Source: Candidatus Methylomirabilis sp.
GTDB lineage: Bacteria; Oederibacteriota; PGYV01; DYJU01
Length of the DNA stretch: 45,948 bases
NCBI GenBank assembly: GCA_020722985.1
Contig: DYJU01000007.1
Span: forward strand, 1 to 45,948
Direction of reading: 5' to 3'
This document shows positions 1-10,846 of this stretch, one piece after another. The notes under the pieces were generated by a model that saw nothing but the letters and a program-made list of their open reading frames with translations, did not search any database and was not told where the DNA came from. Numbering within the stretch: the stretch's first letter is position 1; every line of letters begins with the position of its first letter. Both the position numbers and the translations under genes were made by a program.

Positions 1-22
1 CCACACCTAACAAAAAAAATCC

Positions 23-51
23 TTGACATTTACTTATTTTTTTTGTAAATT
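23..51 (+). promoter_or_regulatory. Sigma70-type promoter of the ilv-leu operon leader
   Basis: The -35 hexamer TTGACA (23-28) and the -10 hexamer TAAATT (46-51) are separated by 17 bp. The expected start, near 58, lies just upstream of the leader peptide's ribosome binding site (GGAG, 71-74). The same -10 hexamer with 17-bp spacing recurs at 42212-42240, which supports it as a real element in this genome. Confidence 0.7.
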
Positions 52-81
52 TAAACATCTTTTAAAAAAAGGAGATATAAA

Positions 82-192
82 ATGGCGTTAAAAAAAGAAA
101 GTAAAATAAAAAATAACGCTATTATTATATCTTCTTTACTTCCGGTAGTTGTCCTTACACTTACCGGGCTTCTGCTCGTTGTACTTAAATAA
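82..192 (+). CDS. Branched-chain amino acid leader peptide (attenuator peptide), 36 aa
   Basis: A 36-codon ORF starts with ATG 7 nt after GGAG (71-74) and ends at TAA 190-192. After a lysine-rich start it is very rich in the amino acids the downstream operon makes: Ile-Ile-Ile at residues 14-16, Leu-Leu 19-20, Val-Val-Val 22-24, Leu 25 and 27, Leu-Leu-Leu 30-32, Val-Val 33-34, Leu 35. It lies directly upstream of ilvD and inside the hairpin-forming region at 141-247. I infer a leader peptide whose translation rate senses charged tRNA-Ile/Val/Leu, like the ilvL and leuL leaders of enterobacteria. The alternative is a small hydrophobic membrane protein, since residues 14-35 would also make a membrane helix. 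The overlapping competing hairpins favour the leader reading. Confidence 0.75.
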   Translation: MALKKESKIKNNAIIISSLLPVVVLTLTGLLLVVLK

Positions 193-264
193 GTAAACGA
201 CGCAGAAAACCCGGAAAAATCCCTTAAAATCAGGTTTCCTGCGTCGTAACAGATGTCTTTTTTT
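141..264 (+). promoter_or_regulatory. Predicted transcription attenuator (competing hairpins 1:2, 2:3, 3:4)
   Basis: Three overlapping stems can be drawn by hand. Stem 1:2 pairs 141-148 with 161-168 (8 pairs, two of them G-U). Stem 2:3, the antiterminator, pairs 164-180 with 196-214 (about 16 pairs, with one 1x2 internal loop and one bulged C at 201). Stem 3:4, the terminator-like stem, pairs 197-214 with 230-247: nine perfect pairs, a mismatch, five pairs, then a weak end. Seven T follow at 258-264. Stems 2:3 and 3:4 use the same strand and exclude each other. The Val triplet and Leu 19-20 codons cover strand 1, so a ribosome stalled there would free strand 2 and favour 2:3, hence readthrough. 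A weak point is the 10 nt between the stem and the T run. Confidence 0.7.
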
Positions 265-275
265 AAAATTGTAAA

Positions 276-302
276 TTGACAGAGATAAAAAAATATTATA
301 AT
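276..302 (+). promoter_or_regulatory. Possible second promoter downstream of the attenuator
   Basis: Perfect TTGACA (276-281) and perfect TATAAT (297-302) hexamers stand 15 bp apart, shorter than the usual 16-18. If active, this promoter would start transcripts near 309, past the hairpins, and give attenuation-independent basal expression of ilvD and the genes after it. The short spacing makes it uncertain. Confidence 0.35.
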
Positions 303-349
303 ATTAAGCGTTTTTTAAAAATAATTAAAAATAAAAGGAGGTAATGAAA

Positions 350-2014
350 ATGCGTTCAGATAAGATGAAAAAAGGTTTAGAAAGAACACCACACAGATCA
401 CTTTTTAAAGCGATGGGGTATACAGATGAAGAATTAGAAAGACCTATTATAGGAGTTGTAAATTCATATAACGAAGTAATTCCCGGACATATTCATTTAG
501 ATAAAATAACAAAAGCAGCAAAGGAAGGCGTTCGTATGGCAGGCGGCACTCCTATGGAATTTCCAACAATAGGTGTATGTGATGGTATTGCAATGGGACA
601 TGAAGGAATGAAATATTCACTTGTCTCTCGTGAACTTATAGCAGATTCAGTTGAAATAATGGCTAAAGCATATCCTTTTGATGGTTTAGTTTTTATAACT
701 GATTGTGACAAGATAATCCCTGGTATGTTAATGGCTGCTGCGCGCATTAATATTCCTTCCATAGTAATAAGCGGTGGCCCGATGTTGCCAGGATACTACA
801 AAGGGAAAAAATATGATTTGGTATTAGGTGGTTTTGAAGCAGTGGGGCAATATCAGGCAGGCAAAATATCAAAAGAAGAACTTGAAATAATAGAAGAGGT
901 CTCCTGTCCTGGATGTGGTTCATGTGCTGGTATGTTTACAGCAAATACGATGAATTGTATGACAGAAGTTTTAGGAATGGGACTTCCAGGAAATGGCACT
1001 ATTCCTGCTGTTTATGCAGAAAGAATACGTTTAGCAAAAAAAGCTGGAATGAAAATTATGGAACTTATTCAAAAAGATATAAAGCCGCGTGATATATTGA
1101 CAGAAAAAGCATTTGAAAATGCTTTTACAGTAGATATGGCGTTAGGTGGATCTACAAATACCATTTTACATCTGCCTGCTATTGCTTATGAGGCAGGTAT
1201 TGAATTTGATTTAAAAAAGATAAATTCAATATCAGAAATGACACCAAATCTTTGTAAAATATCACCTGCAGGACATCACTACCTTGTTGATGTTTATAAT
1301 GCGGGTGGTGTTCAGGCAGTTATGAAAGAATTGACAAAGAAAAATCTTTTGCATCTTGACCTGATAACTGTAACTGGTAAAAAGGTAAAAGATAATATTG
1401 AAAAAGCAGAGGTTTTAGATTATGAAGTGATAAGACCTATTGATAATCCATATTCTAAAGATGGTGGGCTTACTGTAATTTATGGTAATTTAGCGCCAGA
1501 TGGTGCTGTTGTCAAACAATCAGCAGTTGCACCAGAGATGAAAAAAAGAGAAGGTAAGGCAAGAGTTTTTGATTTAGAAGAAGACGCTCAGAAGGCAATT
1601 TTAGATGGAAAGATAAAACCTGGTGATGTAGTTGTTATTAGATATGAAGGACCAAAAGGCGGCCCTGGTATGAGAGAAATGCTGGCTCCAACATCAGCAA
1701 TTGCAGGCATGGGACTTGATAAAGAAGTTGCTTTAATTACTGATGGAAGATTTTCAGGTGGAACACGAGGTGCTGCTATAGGACATATTTCGCCAGAAGC
1801 AATGGAAGGAGGTCCCATAGCTTTAATAAAAGAAGGAGATATTATTTCAATTGATATACCTGGTAAAAGAATTGATTTAAAAATAAGTGATGAAGAAATG
1901 GAAAAAAGAAAAAAAGAATGGAAAAAACCAGAACCCAAAATAAAGACAGGGGTTTTATACAGATATTCACAGATGGTATCATCAGCAGCCCAAGGTGCTG
2001 TTTTTAAAAAATAA
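350..2014 (+). CDS. ilvD: Dihydroxy-acid dehydratase
   Basis: The enzyme dehydrates 2,3-dihydroxy-isovalerate and 2,3-dihydroxy-3-methylvalerate to the 2-keto acids in Val, Leu and Ile synthesis. It is a cytosolic Fe-S enzyme of the IlvD/Edd family. Visible signatures are Cys119 in the segment [10 protein letters not shown], and Cys186, Cys189 and Cys192 in [18 protein letters not shown], which include the cluster ligands. The length of 554 residues is normal. An ATG at 344 also exists, but AGGAGG ends at 341, only 2 nt away. The ATG at 350 has 8-nt spacing and gives the usual family start MRSD, so I chose it. It is the first structural gene of the operon, 18 nt before ilvB. Confidence 0.96.
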   Translation: MRSDKMKKGLERTPHRSLFKAMGYTDEELERPIIGVVNSYNEVIPGHIHLDKITKAAKEGVRMAGGTPMEFPTIGVCDGIAMGHEGMKYSLVSRELIADSVEIMAKAYPFDGLVFITDCDKIIPGMLMAAARINIPSIVISGGPMLPGYYKGKKYDLVLGGFEAVGQYQAGKISKEELEIIEEVSCPGCGSCAGMFTANTMNCMTEVLGMGLPGNGTIPAVYAERIRLAKKAGMKIMELIQKDIKPRDILTEKAFENAFTVDMALGGSTNTILHLPAIAYEAGIEFDLKKINSISEMTPNLCKISPAGHHYLVDVYNAGGVQAVMKELTKKNLLHLDLITVTGKKVKDNIEKAEVLDYEVIRPIDNPYSKDGGLTVIYGNLAPDGAVVKQSAVAPEMKKREGKARVFDLEEDAQKAILDGKIKPGDVVVIRYEGPKGGPGMREMLAPTSAIAGMGLDKEVALITDGRFSGGTRGAAIGHISPEAMEGGPIALIKEGDIISIDIPGKRIDLKISDEEMEKRKKEWKKPEPKIKTGVLYRYSQMVSSAAQGAVFKK

Positions 2015-2032
2015 AATTTAAGGAGTAATTTT

Positions 2033-3712
2033 ATGAGAGGAGCAAAAATCCTTTTAGAAAGTTTAAAAAAAGAAGGCGTGGATACTATATTTGGCTATCC
2101 TGGAGGAGTTCTTCTGTCATTGTTTGATGAAATATATAATGAAAAGGAGATAAAATTTTATCTTGTCCGTCATGAGCAGGGAGCATCGCATATGGCGGAT
2201 GGTTATGCTCGTTCTACCGGTAAGGTTGGCGTGTGCCTTGCAACATCTGGTCCAGGGGCTACAAATTTAGTAACAGGCATTGCAACAGCATATATGGATT
2301 CTATCCCGATTGTTGCTTTAACAGGGCAGGTAGCAACATCCCATATAGGTAATGATGCTTTTCAGGAAGTAGATATAACAGGCATAACAAGACCTATAGT
2401 TAAACATAATTATTTAGTAAGAAATTCAAAAGATATTCCTCAGATAGTAAAGAATGCGTTTCATATAGCATCAACAGGAAGACCGGGCCCTGTTTTAATT
2501 GATTTGCCAAAAGATATTTTAGCGGGTGAAGTTGAATCTTTTGTTTATCCTGAAACACCAAATTTACTTGGCTATAAACCCAAATATGAACCAAATAAAA
2601 TGCAGATAAAAAAGGCAGTTGAATTAATTGAAAAAGCAAAAAAACCCATAGTTTATATAGGCGGTGGAGTTATTGCATCATCTGCATATGAGGAACTTTT
2701 AAAATTTATTGAAAAAATAGAAGCACCTGTTACAACAACTTTATTAGGGATAGGTGTTGTGCCTTATAATCATCCTTTATACCTTGGTATGCTCGGAATG
2801 CATGGAACAAAATATGCAAATTACGCAATACAGGAATCTGATTTGATAATAGCAATAGGTGCGCGGTTTGATGACAGGGTAACAGGAGATGTAAAAACTT
2901 TTGCTCCTCATGCTGATATTATTCATATTGATATTGATCCTACATCAATAAGTAAAATTATCAGGGTTGATATACCCATAGTAGGTGATGCAAAAAATGT
3001 TTTAAAAGATTTACTCTCTGAAATCAAAGAAAAAAGGCATCCTGAATGGATAGAGAGAATTATGCAGTGGAAAAAACAGCATCCTTTAACTTTTTCCTGT
3101 GCAGGTGAAGGTTTAAAACCACAGATGATTGTTGAAAAAATTTCAGAATTGGCTGGTCCTGATGCAATAATATCAACAGAAGTCGGACAGAATCAGATGT
3201 GGACTGCTCAGTTTTATAAATTTACAAAACCAAGAAAATTTTTATCATCAGGGGGACTTGGCACGATGGGTTATGGATTTCCAGCAGCAATTGGTGCTCA
3301 GGTTGCCAACCCTGATAAATTGGTAATTGATATAGCAGGCGATGGTTCTATACAGATGAATATACAGGAACTTGCAACTGCTGTAAAATATAATTTACCT
3401 GTAAAAGTTGCAATTCTAAATAACGGCTGGCTTGGTATGGTAAGACAGTGGCAGGAATTATTTTTTGGTAAAAGATATTCCTATACTGATATATCAGGCA
3501 GTGTTGATTTTGTAAAAATTGCAGAAGCATATGGTGCTGCAGGATTTAAAGTTGAAAAAGAACAAAATGTGGAAAAAGTTTTGAAAGAAGCCTTTAACAT
3601 AAAAAAACCAGTTTTAATAGATTTTCATATATGTGGCGAAGAAAATGTATGGCCCATGGTGCCGGCTGGTGGTTCTTTGCATAATATGTTAGAAGAAACT
3701 GAACTGGCATAA
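2033..3712 (+). CDS. ilvB: Acetolactate synthase, large (catalytic) subunit
   Basis: A TPP-dependent enzyme that condenses two pyruvates to acetolactate, or pyruvate plus 2-ketobutyrate to acetohydroxybutyrate. It is the first common step for Val/Leu and Ile. The catalytic Glu48 lies in RHEQGA, near residue 48. The TPP motif runs from GDG at 436-438 to Asn463-Asn464, the expected distance. The 559 residues match family length. The start follows AAGGAG at good spacing. The small regulatory subunit gene ilvN follows 25 nt later, so the two should be made in concert. A catabolic acetolactate synthase is unlikely given the ilvN partner and the operon. Confidence 0.96.
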   Translation: MRGAKILLESLKKEGVDTIFGYPGGVLLSLFDEIYNEKEIKFYLVRHEQGASHMADGYARSTGKVGVCLATSGPGATNLVTGIATAYMDSIPIVALTGQVATSHIGNDAFQEVDITGITRPIVKHNYLVRNSKDIPQIVKNAFHIASTGRPGPVLIDLPKDILAGEVESFVYPETPNLLGYKPKYEPNKMQIKKAVELIEKAKKPIVYIGGGVIASSAYEELLKFIEKIEAPVTTTLLGIGVVPYNHPLYLGMLGMHGTKYANYAIQESDLIIAIGARFDDRVTGDVKTFAPHADIIHIDIDPTSISKIIRVDIPIVGDAKNVLKDLLSEIKEKRHPEWIERIMQWKKQHPLTFSCAGEGLKPQMIVEKISELAGPDAIISTEVGQNQMWTAQFYKFTKPRKFLSSGGLGTMGYGFPAAIGAQVANPDKLVIDIAGDGSIQMNIQELATAVKYNLPVKVAILNNGWLGMVRQWQELFFGKRYSYTDISGSVDFVKIAEAYGAAGFKVEKEQNVEKVLKEAFNIKKPVLIDFHICGEENVWPMVPAGGSLHNMLEETELA

Positions 3713-3737
3713 AAATTTATAATAAGGAGTTTTATTT

Positions 3738-4232
3738 ATGGAAAAGAAGAAAACAATTTCAGTTATGGTTGAAAATCATCCTGGCGTTCTTGCGAGAATC
3801 GCAGGTCTTTTTTCCAGCAGGAATTTTAACATAGAAAGTTTAGCAGTAGGTGAAACAGAAGATCCGGCAACTTCTCGTATGACTATTGTTGCAACTGGAG
3901 ATGAACTTGTTTTAGAACAAATTATTAAGCAATTAAATAAACTTATTGATACTTTAAAAGTTATTGATATGAGCAAAGAAGATTATGTGGAAAGGGAACT
4001 TGCCCTTATTAAAATAAATACAGAAGACAAAAATTTAACACATTTAATGCATATTATACATATCTTTAAAGGTAAAGTCCTGGATACCGCAACGGATAGT
4101 TTGATTGTAGAAATAACAGGAAATGATGATAGGATAAATTCTTTTACTCAACTTGTTCAGACTTTTGGAATAAAAGAAATGGTAAGGACAGGTATTGTTG
4201 CTCTTACGCGGTCAAAAAAACAAAAAGAATAA
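3738..4232 (+). CDS. ilvN: Acetolactate synthase, small (regulatory) subunit
   Basis: A regulatory subunit that binds valine and tunes the IlvB catalytic subunit. Residues 1-80 form an ACT domain with the classic opening MVENHPGVLARIAGLFS, followed by FNIESLAVGETED. Residues 85-160 match the second, C-terminal ALS small-subunit domain. The length of 164 residues is typical of the one-ACT IlvH/IlvN form. The symbols ilvN and ilvH are both used for this type. It sits between ilvB and ilvC with an AAGGAG site before the ATG. Confidence 0.95.
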   Translation: MEKKKTISVMVENHPGVLARIAGLFSSRNFNIESLAVGETEDPATSRMTIVATGDELVLEQIIKQLNKLIDTLKVIDMSKEDYVERELALIKINTEDKNLTHLMHIIHIFKGKVLDTATDSLIVEITGNDDRINSFTQLVQTFGIKEMVRTGIVALTRSKKQKE

Positions 4233-4247
4233 AATATACTTAATTAA

Positions 4248-5333
<1,086 letters not shown>

Positions 5334-5361
5334 TAAATTTTAAAGAAAGGGATGATAAGAG

Positions 5362-6900
5362 ATGGAAAGAATTTTGATATTTGATACAACTTTAAGAGAT
5401 GGAGAACAGATACCCGGTGCTTCTTTAACCAAAACAGAAAAAATAGAGATTGCAAAACAATTAGAAAAATTGAATGTTGATATAATTGAAGCGGGATTTC
5501 CTATCTCATCGCCTGGTGATATGGAAGCGGTAAAAGAAATAGGAAAAGTTGTTAAAAAACCAGTTATTGCAGGTCTTGCAAGGGCTGTTAAAAAAGATAT
5601 TGATGCCTGCTACGAATCTTTAAAAAATGTAAAAAGACCGAGAATACATACTTTTATTGGAACGTCTGATATACACGTTAAGTATATAACAAATACAACA
5701 AGAGAAGTCGTTTTACAGCGGGCAATAGATGCAGTAAAGTATGCGAGAAATTATTGCGATGATGTTGAATTTTCAGCAATGGATGCTGCAAGGACTGACT
5801 TTGACTATTTATGTAAAATAGTTGAAGAGACAATAAAAGCAGGCGCCACCACAATAAATATTCCTGATTCAGTTGGATACGCAGAACCGTATGAATTCGG
5901 CAATCTTATCAAAAAACTTATGAATACAGTTCCAAATATTAATAAAGCAATAATTGCGGTTCATTGCCATAATGACTTGGGTATGGCAACTGCAAATTCT
6001 ATGGCTGCTGTTTTAAATGGGGCAAGACAGGTTGAATGCACCATAAATGGGTTGGGAGAAAGGGCTGGAAATGCCTCTTTAGAAGAAATAGTTATGATAT
6101 TAAAAGTAAGAAAAGATCTTTTCAAGTTTGATACAAATATCAAAACAGAAGAAATCTATAAGACATCAAAACTTGTATCAAGATTAACAGGTATTACAGT
6201 TCAGCCAAATAAAGCAATAGTTGGCGCAAATGCATTTGCCCATGCATCTGGAATACATCAGGATGCGATTTTAAAAAAAGAATCAACTTTTGGGATAATG
6301 ACACCTGCATCAATAGGTATCCCAGGACATGAACTTGTTTTAACATCGCGTTCAGGCAGGCATGCTTTAAAGCACAGGTTGGAACATTTGGGTTTTAAAA
6401 TTAAAGATAAAGAGATAGATGAAATTTATGTGAAATTTTTAGAAATCGCTGATAAGAAAAAAGAAGTATTTGATGAAGACCTTTTAACGCTTATGTCGGG
6501 TAGGGGAGTTACAGTAAAACCACTTTACCAGTTAGAATATATTTATGTTGCAACAGGAAATAAAATTTTGCCAACAGCAACAGTTGCAATTAAAAAGGGA
6601 GACAAATTATATAAAAGTTCTGCAACAGGAGATGGGCCGGTTGATGCAACATATAAAGCGATAAATGAGATTGTAAAGGAAGAAGTGAAATTGATTGATT
6701 ATCAAATAAAATCAATAACAAAAGGAAAAGAAGCGCAGGGAGAAGTAAGTATAAGAATTAAAAAAGATGCAATAGAAGTAAATGGACGTGGCATTTCAAC
6801 AGACATAATTGAAGCAAGTGCAAAAGCATATTTAGATGCCCTTTCAAAATTAGAAAGAGAAAAACAAGTAAAAATTAAGAAAAAAGGATATAAATTATAA
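5362..6900 (+). CDS. leuA: 2-isopropylmalate synthase
   Basis: Condenses acetyl-CoA with 2-ketoisovalerate, the committed step to leucine. The N-terminal TIM barrel starts with FDTTLRDGEQ (residues 7-16), giving the metal-binding Asp and the catalytic Arg. HCHND at 201-205 supplies the metal-binding histidines, followed by GLGERAGNASLEE. The region from about residue 385 to 505 is the LeuA allosteric (leucine feedback) domain, so the enzyme should be leucine-inhibited. The length of 512 is normal. Ile replaces the usual Ser after DGEQ. Citramalate synthase and homocitrate synthase are related, but the adjacent leuCDB genes support LeuA. Confidence 0.93.
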   Translation: MERILIFDTTLRDGEQIPGASLTKTEKIEIAKQLEKLNVDIIEAGFPISSPGDMEAVKEIGKVVKKPVIAGLARAVKKDIDACYESLKNVKRPRIHTFIGTSDIHVKYITNTTREVVLQRAIDAVKYARNYCDDVEFSAMDAARTDFDYLCKIVEETIKAGATTINIPDSVGYAEPYEFGNLIKKLMNTVPNINKAIIAVHCHNDLGMATANSMAAVLNGARQVECTINGLGERAGNASLEEIVMILKVRKDLFKFDTNIKTEEIYKTSKLVSRLTGITVQPNKAIVGANAFAHASGIHQDAILKKESTFGIMTPASIGIPGHELVLTSRSGRHALKHRLEHLGFKIKDKEIDEIYVKFLEIADKKKEVFDEDLLTLMSGRGVTVKPLYQLEYIYVATGNKILPTATVAIKKGDKLYKSSATGDGPVDATYKAINEIVKEEVKLIDYQIKSITKGKEAQGEVSIRIKKDAIEVNGRGISTDIIEASAKAYLDALSKLEREKQVKIKKKGYKL

Positions 6901-6912
6901 GGAGAAAAGAAG

Positions 6913-8172
6913 ATGGGAATGACAATAGGAGAAAAGATACTTGCAGCAAAAAACAAGAAAAAATATGTGGAACCAGGAGAGTTAATAATTGCAGATGTTG
7001 ATATAGTTTTAGCAAATGATATAACTGCCCCACTTGCTATAAAAGAATTTAAAAATGCAGGTGCGAAAAAGGTGTTTGATAGAAAAAAAATTGTTTTGGT
7101 TCCTGATCATTTTACGCCAAATAAAGATATTAAATCAGCAGAACAGGCAAAAATTTTAAGGGATTTTGCCTATGAACAAAAGTTAACACATTATTTTGAA
7201 CAGGGGCAGGCAGGGATAGAGCATGTTTTACTTCCCGAAAAAGGAATAGTTGTGCCTGGTGATCTGGTTATTGGTGCTGATTCCCATACCTGCACCTATG
7301 GCGCTTTAGGTGCATTTGCAACAGGAGTGGGGTCCACGGATGTTGCTTTTGCGATGATGACAGGGAAAGCATGGTTTAAAGTCCCTTCCACAATAAAATT
7401 TATATATAAAGGTAAATTAAATAAATGGGTTTATTCAAAAGATTTAATTTTATTTACCATAGGTGATATTGGCGTGGATGGTGCTTTATATAAAGTTATG
7501 GAGTTTTCAGGTCCAGTTATAGAAAAATTGTCAATGGATGCAAGGATGACTATTTCCAATATGGCAATAGAAGCAGGTGGAAAAGCAGGTTTGATAGAGG
7601 TAGATGATATTACTTTAAAATATGTAAAGGGAAGAGCAGAAAGGAAATGGAAAATATTTAAAAGTGATAGAGATGCAAAATATGAAAAAATAATAGAATA
7701 TGATTGTGAAAAAATAGAACCGCAGGTTGCCATGCCTCATTTGCCTGAAAACACAAAGCCAGTTTCAAAGTTGGAAAAAGTTTCAATTGACCAATCTGTA
7801 ATTGGCTCCTGCACAAATGGAAGGATAGAAGATTTAAGAATAGCTGCAAAAATATTTAAAGGGAAAAATGTAAATTCACGGGTTCGCTGTATAATTTTAC
7901 CAGGCACACAGAATGTTTATCTGCAGGCATTAAAAGAAGGACTTGTAGAAATATTTATTAAATCAGGATGTGTTATGTCTCCGCCTACCTGTGGTCCGTG
8001 TCTTGGTGGACATATGGGTATACTTGCAAAAGGAGAAGTTGCAATCTCAACAACAAATAGGAATTTTGTTGGCAGGATGGGACATCCTGAGAGTTTTGTT
8101 TATCTTGCATCGCCTGCAGTTGCTGCAGCGTCTGCTGTTGCAGGTAGAATAATAAGTCCTGAGGATCTTTAA
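6913..8172 (+). CDS. leuC: 3-isopropylmalate dehydratase, large subunit
   Basis: Aconitase-family large subunit that isomerises 2- to 3-isopropylmalate together with LeuD. It carries [18 protein letters not shown], and the three 4Fe-4S ligands Cys300 (GSCTNGR), Cys360 and Cys363 ([10 protein letters not shown]). At 419 residues it is the shorter LeuC2/archaeal-type form; the E. coli-type protein is about 465. The start is 8 nt after GGAG (6901-6904). leuD follows after 21 nt, as expected for two subunits of one enzyme. Confidence 0.95.
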   Translation: MGMTIGEKILAAKNKKKYVEPGELIIADVDIVLANDITAPLAIKEFKNAGAKKVFDRKKIVLVPDHFTPNKDIKSAEQAKILRDFAYEQKLTHYFEQGQAGIEHVLLPEKGIVVPGDLVIGADSHTCTYGALGAFATGVGSTDVAFAMMTGKAWFKVPSTIKFIYKGKLNKWVYSKDLILFTIGDIGVDGALYKVMEFSGPVIEKLSMDARMTISNMAIEAGGKAGLIEVDDITLKYVKGRAERKWKIFKSDRDAKYEKIIEYDCEKIEPQVAMPHLPENTKPVSKLEKVSIDQSVIGSCTNGRIEDLRIAAKIFKGKNVNSRVRCIILPGTQNVYLQALKEGLVEIFIKSGCVMSPPTCGPCLGGHMGILAKGEVAISTTNRNFVGRMGHPESFVYLASPAVAAASAVAGRIISPEDL

Positions 8173-8193
8173 TTTTTTTTAGGAGGCACTAAA

Positions 8194-8691
8194 ATGCAGA
8201 TACGCGGTAAAGCATGGAAATTCGGAGATGATATAGATACAGATGCAATAATTCCAGCAAGATATTTAAATACATCTGATCCTTTTGAACTTGCAAAGCA
8301 CTGTATGGAAGATGCTGATAAAACTTTTATTCAAAAAGTTAAAAAAGGAGATATCATTGTTGCAGGTAAGAATTTTGGATGTGGAAGTTCCAGAGAACAT
8401 GCTCCTGTGGCAATAAAATATGCAGGGGTTTCCTGTGTCATTGCAAAAGATTTTGCCAGAATTTTTTTCAGAAATGCATTTAATATTGGACTTTTGATTT
8501 TTGAATCAGAAGAAGCATCACAAAAAATAAATGAAGGTGATGAGATTGAAATAGATATAAAAAAAGGCATAATTAAAAATTTAACAAAAAATGAAGAGTA
8601 TAAAGTAAAGCCAATACCGGAATTTATGCAGGAATTGGTTGCCGCAGGTGGTTTGATTAACTATGCAAAACAAAAGTTTAGTATAAAATGA
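8194..8691 (+). CDS. leuD: 3-isopropylmalate dehydratase, small subunit
   Basis: Small swivelling subunit that completes the LeuCD isomerase. It has the [14 protein letters not shown] opening (about residues 11-24) and the [10 protein letters not shown] substrate-binding loop starting near residue 62. The length of 165 residues fits the short LeuD2 family that pairs with the short LeuC seen just upstream. The RBS is AGGAGG, and leuB follows after 15 nt. Confidence 0.95.
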   Translation: MQIRGKAWKFGDDIDTDAIIPARYLNTSDPFELAKHCMEDADKTFIQKVKKGDIIVAGKNFGCGSSREHAPVAIKYAGVSCVIAKDFARIFFRNAFNIGLLIFESEEASQKINEGDEIEIDIKKGIIKNLTKNEEYKVKPIPEFMQELVAAGGLINYAKQKFSIK

Positions 8692-8706
8692 AAGGAGAAA
8701 GAAAGT

Positions 8707-9774
8707 ATGGGAAGAACTTATGAAATTGCTTTATTGCCGGGCGATGGAACCGGTCCAGAAGTCATAGGAGAAGGAGTTAAAGTTTTAAAAGTTGCAGCAG
8801 AAAAATACGGATTAAAACTAAATTTTAATCATTATGATTTTGGGGGCGAAAGATATAAAAAAACTGGGGAGACGCTACCTGACTCAGCAATTGAAGAATT
8901 TAAAAAACAGGATGCAATTTATTTAGGTGCCATAGGACATCCGGATGTAAAACCCGGGATTTTAGAACTCGGGATACTTTTAAAATTAAGATTTGCTCTT
9001 GACCAGTATATAAATTTAAGACCTGTAAAATTATACGAGGGTGTTGGCTGCCCCTTAAAAGATAAAGGACCAGAACATATTGATTTTATAGTTGTAAGAG
9101 AAAATACAGGTGGTATTTATACAGGGCAGGGGGGAGTTGCAAAAAAAGGAACACCAAATGAAATAGCAAGTCAGTTAATGGTTTATTCAAGGTTTGAAGT
9201 TGAGCGTTGTGTAAGATATGCGTATCAATTAACAAGAAAAAGAAATAAAAAAAATATGTTAACACTCGTTCATAAAACAAATGTTTTAACAAATTGTGGA
9301 GACTTATGGGTGCGTGTGCATAAAGAGATAGGAGATAAAGAATTTCCTGATATAATGCAGGATTATGCCCATGTTGACGCAACAACAATGTGGTTTATAA
9401 AAAATCCTGAATATTTTGATGTGATAGTTACAGAAAATATGTTTGGCGATATAATAACAGATTTAGGTGCTATGATACAGGGTGGTATGGGGATTGCAGC
9501 AGGTGGGAATATAAATCCAGAAGGCGTTTCAATGTTTGAGCCAATTGGTGGATCTGCACCCAAATATACAGGTAAAAATGTTATAAATCCTTTAGCGGCA
9601 ATCTGTGCAGGCGCTATGATGTTAGAAAACATAGGCGAAGAAAAAGCAGCCCGAGCAGTTGAAAATGCGGTGCAGGATGCTTTAAAATCAGGCAAAATAA
9701 AAAGTTTATCCGCAGGTAAAATGGGTTTAGGAACAAAAGAAGTTGGTGATCTGGTTGCATCACTTGTAAAGTAA
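8707..9774 (+). CDS. leuB: 3-isopropylmalate dehydrogenase
   Basis: NAD-dependent oxidative decarboxylase giving 2-ketoisocaproate for leucine. The beta-decarboxylating dehydrogenase family is shown by LLPGDGTGPEV at the start, the substrate segment LLKLRFALDQYINLRP, VRENTGGIYTG, and the metal-binding aspartates in ENMFGDIITDLGA. GGSAPKYTGKNVINP forms the cofactor region. At 355 residues the length is right. Isocitrate and tartrate dehydrogenases share this fold, but the position after leuACD makes LeuB by far the best call. Confidence 0.92.
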   Translation: MGRTYEIALLPGDGTGPEVIGEGVKVLKVAAEKYGLKLNFNHYDFGGERYKKTGETLPDSAIEEFKKQDAIYLGAIGHPDVKPGILELGILLKLRFALDQYINLRPVKLYEGVGCPLKDKGPEHIDFIVVRENTGGIYTGQGGVAKKGTPNEIASQLMVYSRFEVERCVRYAYQLTRKRNKKNMLTLVHKTNVLTNCGDLWVRVHKEIGDKEFPDIMQDYAHVDATTMWFIKNPEYFDVIVTENMFGDIITDLGAMIQGGMGIAAGGNINPEGVSMFEPIGGSAPKYTGKNVINPLAAICAGAMMLENIGEEKAARAVENAVQDALKSGKIKSLSAGKMGLGTKEVGDLVASLVK

Positions 9775-9804
9775 TATAAATAAAAATTTTTTAAGGAGGA
9801 GAAA

Positions 9805-10818
9805 GTGAAAGAATATAATGTCGCAGTGATGGGGGCAACTGGCGCTGTTGGCGTTGAAATGTTAAAAATTTTAGAGGAAAGAAAATTCCCCGTAAAGAAT
9901 TTAAAACTTCTTGCTTCAGAAAGATCCGTTGGAAAAGAAATGGTTTTTTCGGGCAAAAAAATAAAAGTTGAACTTTTAACCCGGGATTCCTTTAAAGGTG
10001 TTGATATAGTTTTGGCTTCGGCTGGAGCTTCTATTTCAAAACAATTTGTAAATGATATACTTTCTGCAAATGCACTTTTGATTGATAACTCTTCTGCTTT
10101 CAGGATGGAAAAAGATGTCCCGCTTGTTGTTCCTGAGATAAATCCCGAAGATGTAAAATTAAACAAAGGCATAATTGCAAATCCTAATTGCACAACCATA
10201 GTAATGATAGTTCCTTTAAAACCATTGCATGATTATGGAAAAATAAAACGCATAGTTATGTCAAGTTATCAGGCAGCTTCTGGTGCTGGTGCAAAAGCAA
10301 TGGCAGAACTGGAACAGCAGACAAAGGATTGGTCGCAGGGCAAAGAATTAAAGGTTGAAAAATTTCAATATCAATTACTTTTTAATTTAATTCCACATAT
10401 TGATGTTTTTACAGAAAACGGATATACTAAAGAAGAGATGAAAGTTGTGAATGAAACAAGGAAGATAATGCATGCGCCTGATATGCAGATAACCTGCACG
10501 ACTGTGCGCGTTCCTGTTTTAAGGGCACACTCAGAATCAATAAACATAGAAACAGAAAAAAAGATTACTGTAGAAAAAGCAAGGGAACTTTTAAGCAAAG
10601 CACCAGGTGTAAAGTTAGAGGATGATCCGGCTAATAAAAAATATCCAATGCCACTTTTTGCAACAGGAAAAGATGATATTTTTGTAGGAAGAATAAGAGA
10701 AGATTTTTCAAGGAAAAATTGTTTGAATTTATGGGTATCTGGTGACCAGATAAGAAAAGGCGCTGCGTTAAATGCAGTTCAAATAGCAGAAATAATCGTA
10801 AAAGAAGGCTTAAAATAA
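9805..10818 (+). CDS. asd: Aspartate-semialdehyde dehydrogenase
   Basis: Reduces aspartyl phosphate to aspartate semialdehyde, the branch point to Lys/diaminopimelate, Thr, Met and (through Thr) Ile. The NADP motif GATGAVGVEML is at residues 10-20. Catalytic Cys129 lies in NPNCTTI, and the substrate-binding HSE segment (RAHSESI) is present. The start is GTG at 9805 after AAGGAGG; no upstream ATG fits. Its place between leuB and purB ties aspartate-family supply to branched-chain synthesis and to the same leader. Confidence 0.94.
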   Translation: MKEYNVAVMGATGAVGVEMLKILEERKFPVKNLKLLASERSVGKEMVFSGKKIKVELLTRDSFKGVDIVLASAGASISKQFVNDILSANALLIDNSSAFRMEKDVPLVVPEINPEDVKLNKGIIANPNCTTIVMIVPLKPLHDYGKIKRIVMSSYQAASGAGAKAMAELEQQTKDWSQGKELKVEKFQYQLLFNLIPHIDVFTENGYTKEEMKVVNETRKIMHAPDMQITCTTVRVPVLRAHSESINIETEKKITVEKARELLSKAPGVKLEDDPANKKYPMPLFATGKDDIFVGRIREDFSRKNCLNLWVSGDQIRKGAALNAVQIAEIIVKEGLK

Positions 10819-10846
10819 TTTTTATATTTAAGGAAGGATTAAAAAG

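Noticed and set aside
82-192. KdpF-like or other small membrane protein
   Set aside because: The hydrophobicity comes from runs of Ile, Val and Leu, the operon's own products, and the coding bases take part in the competing hairpins. Kept only as an alternative.
58-343. T-box riboswitch before ilvD
   Set aside because: The conserved T-box antiterminator sequence (AGGGTGG..CCGCG type) and the long stem I are absent, and the leader is short. A translated peptide with competing hairpins explains the region better.
9363-10199. 278-codon minus-strand frame across leuB and asd
   Set aside because: Antisense to two well-conserved enzymes, with a Ser/Phe/Ile-rich composition and no RBS.
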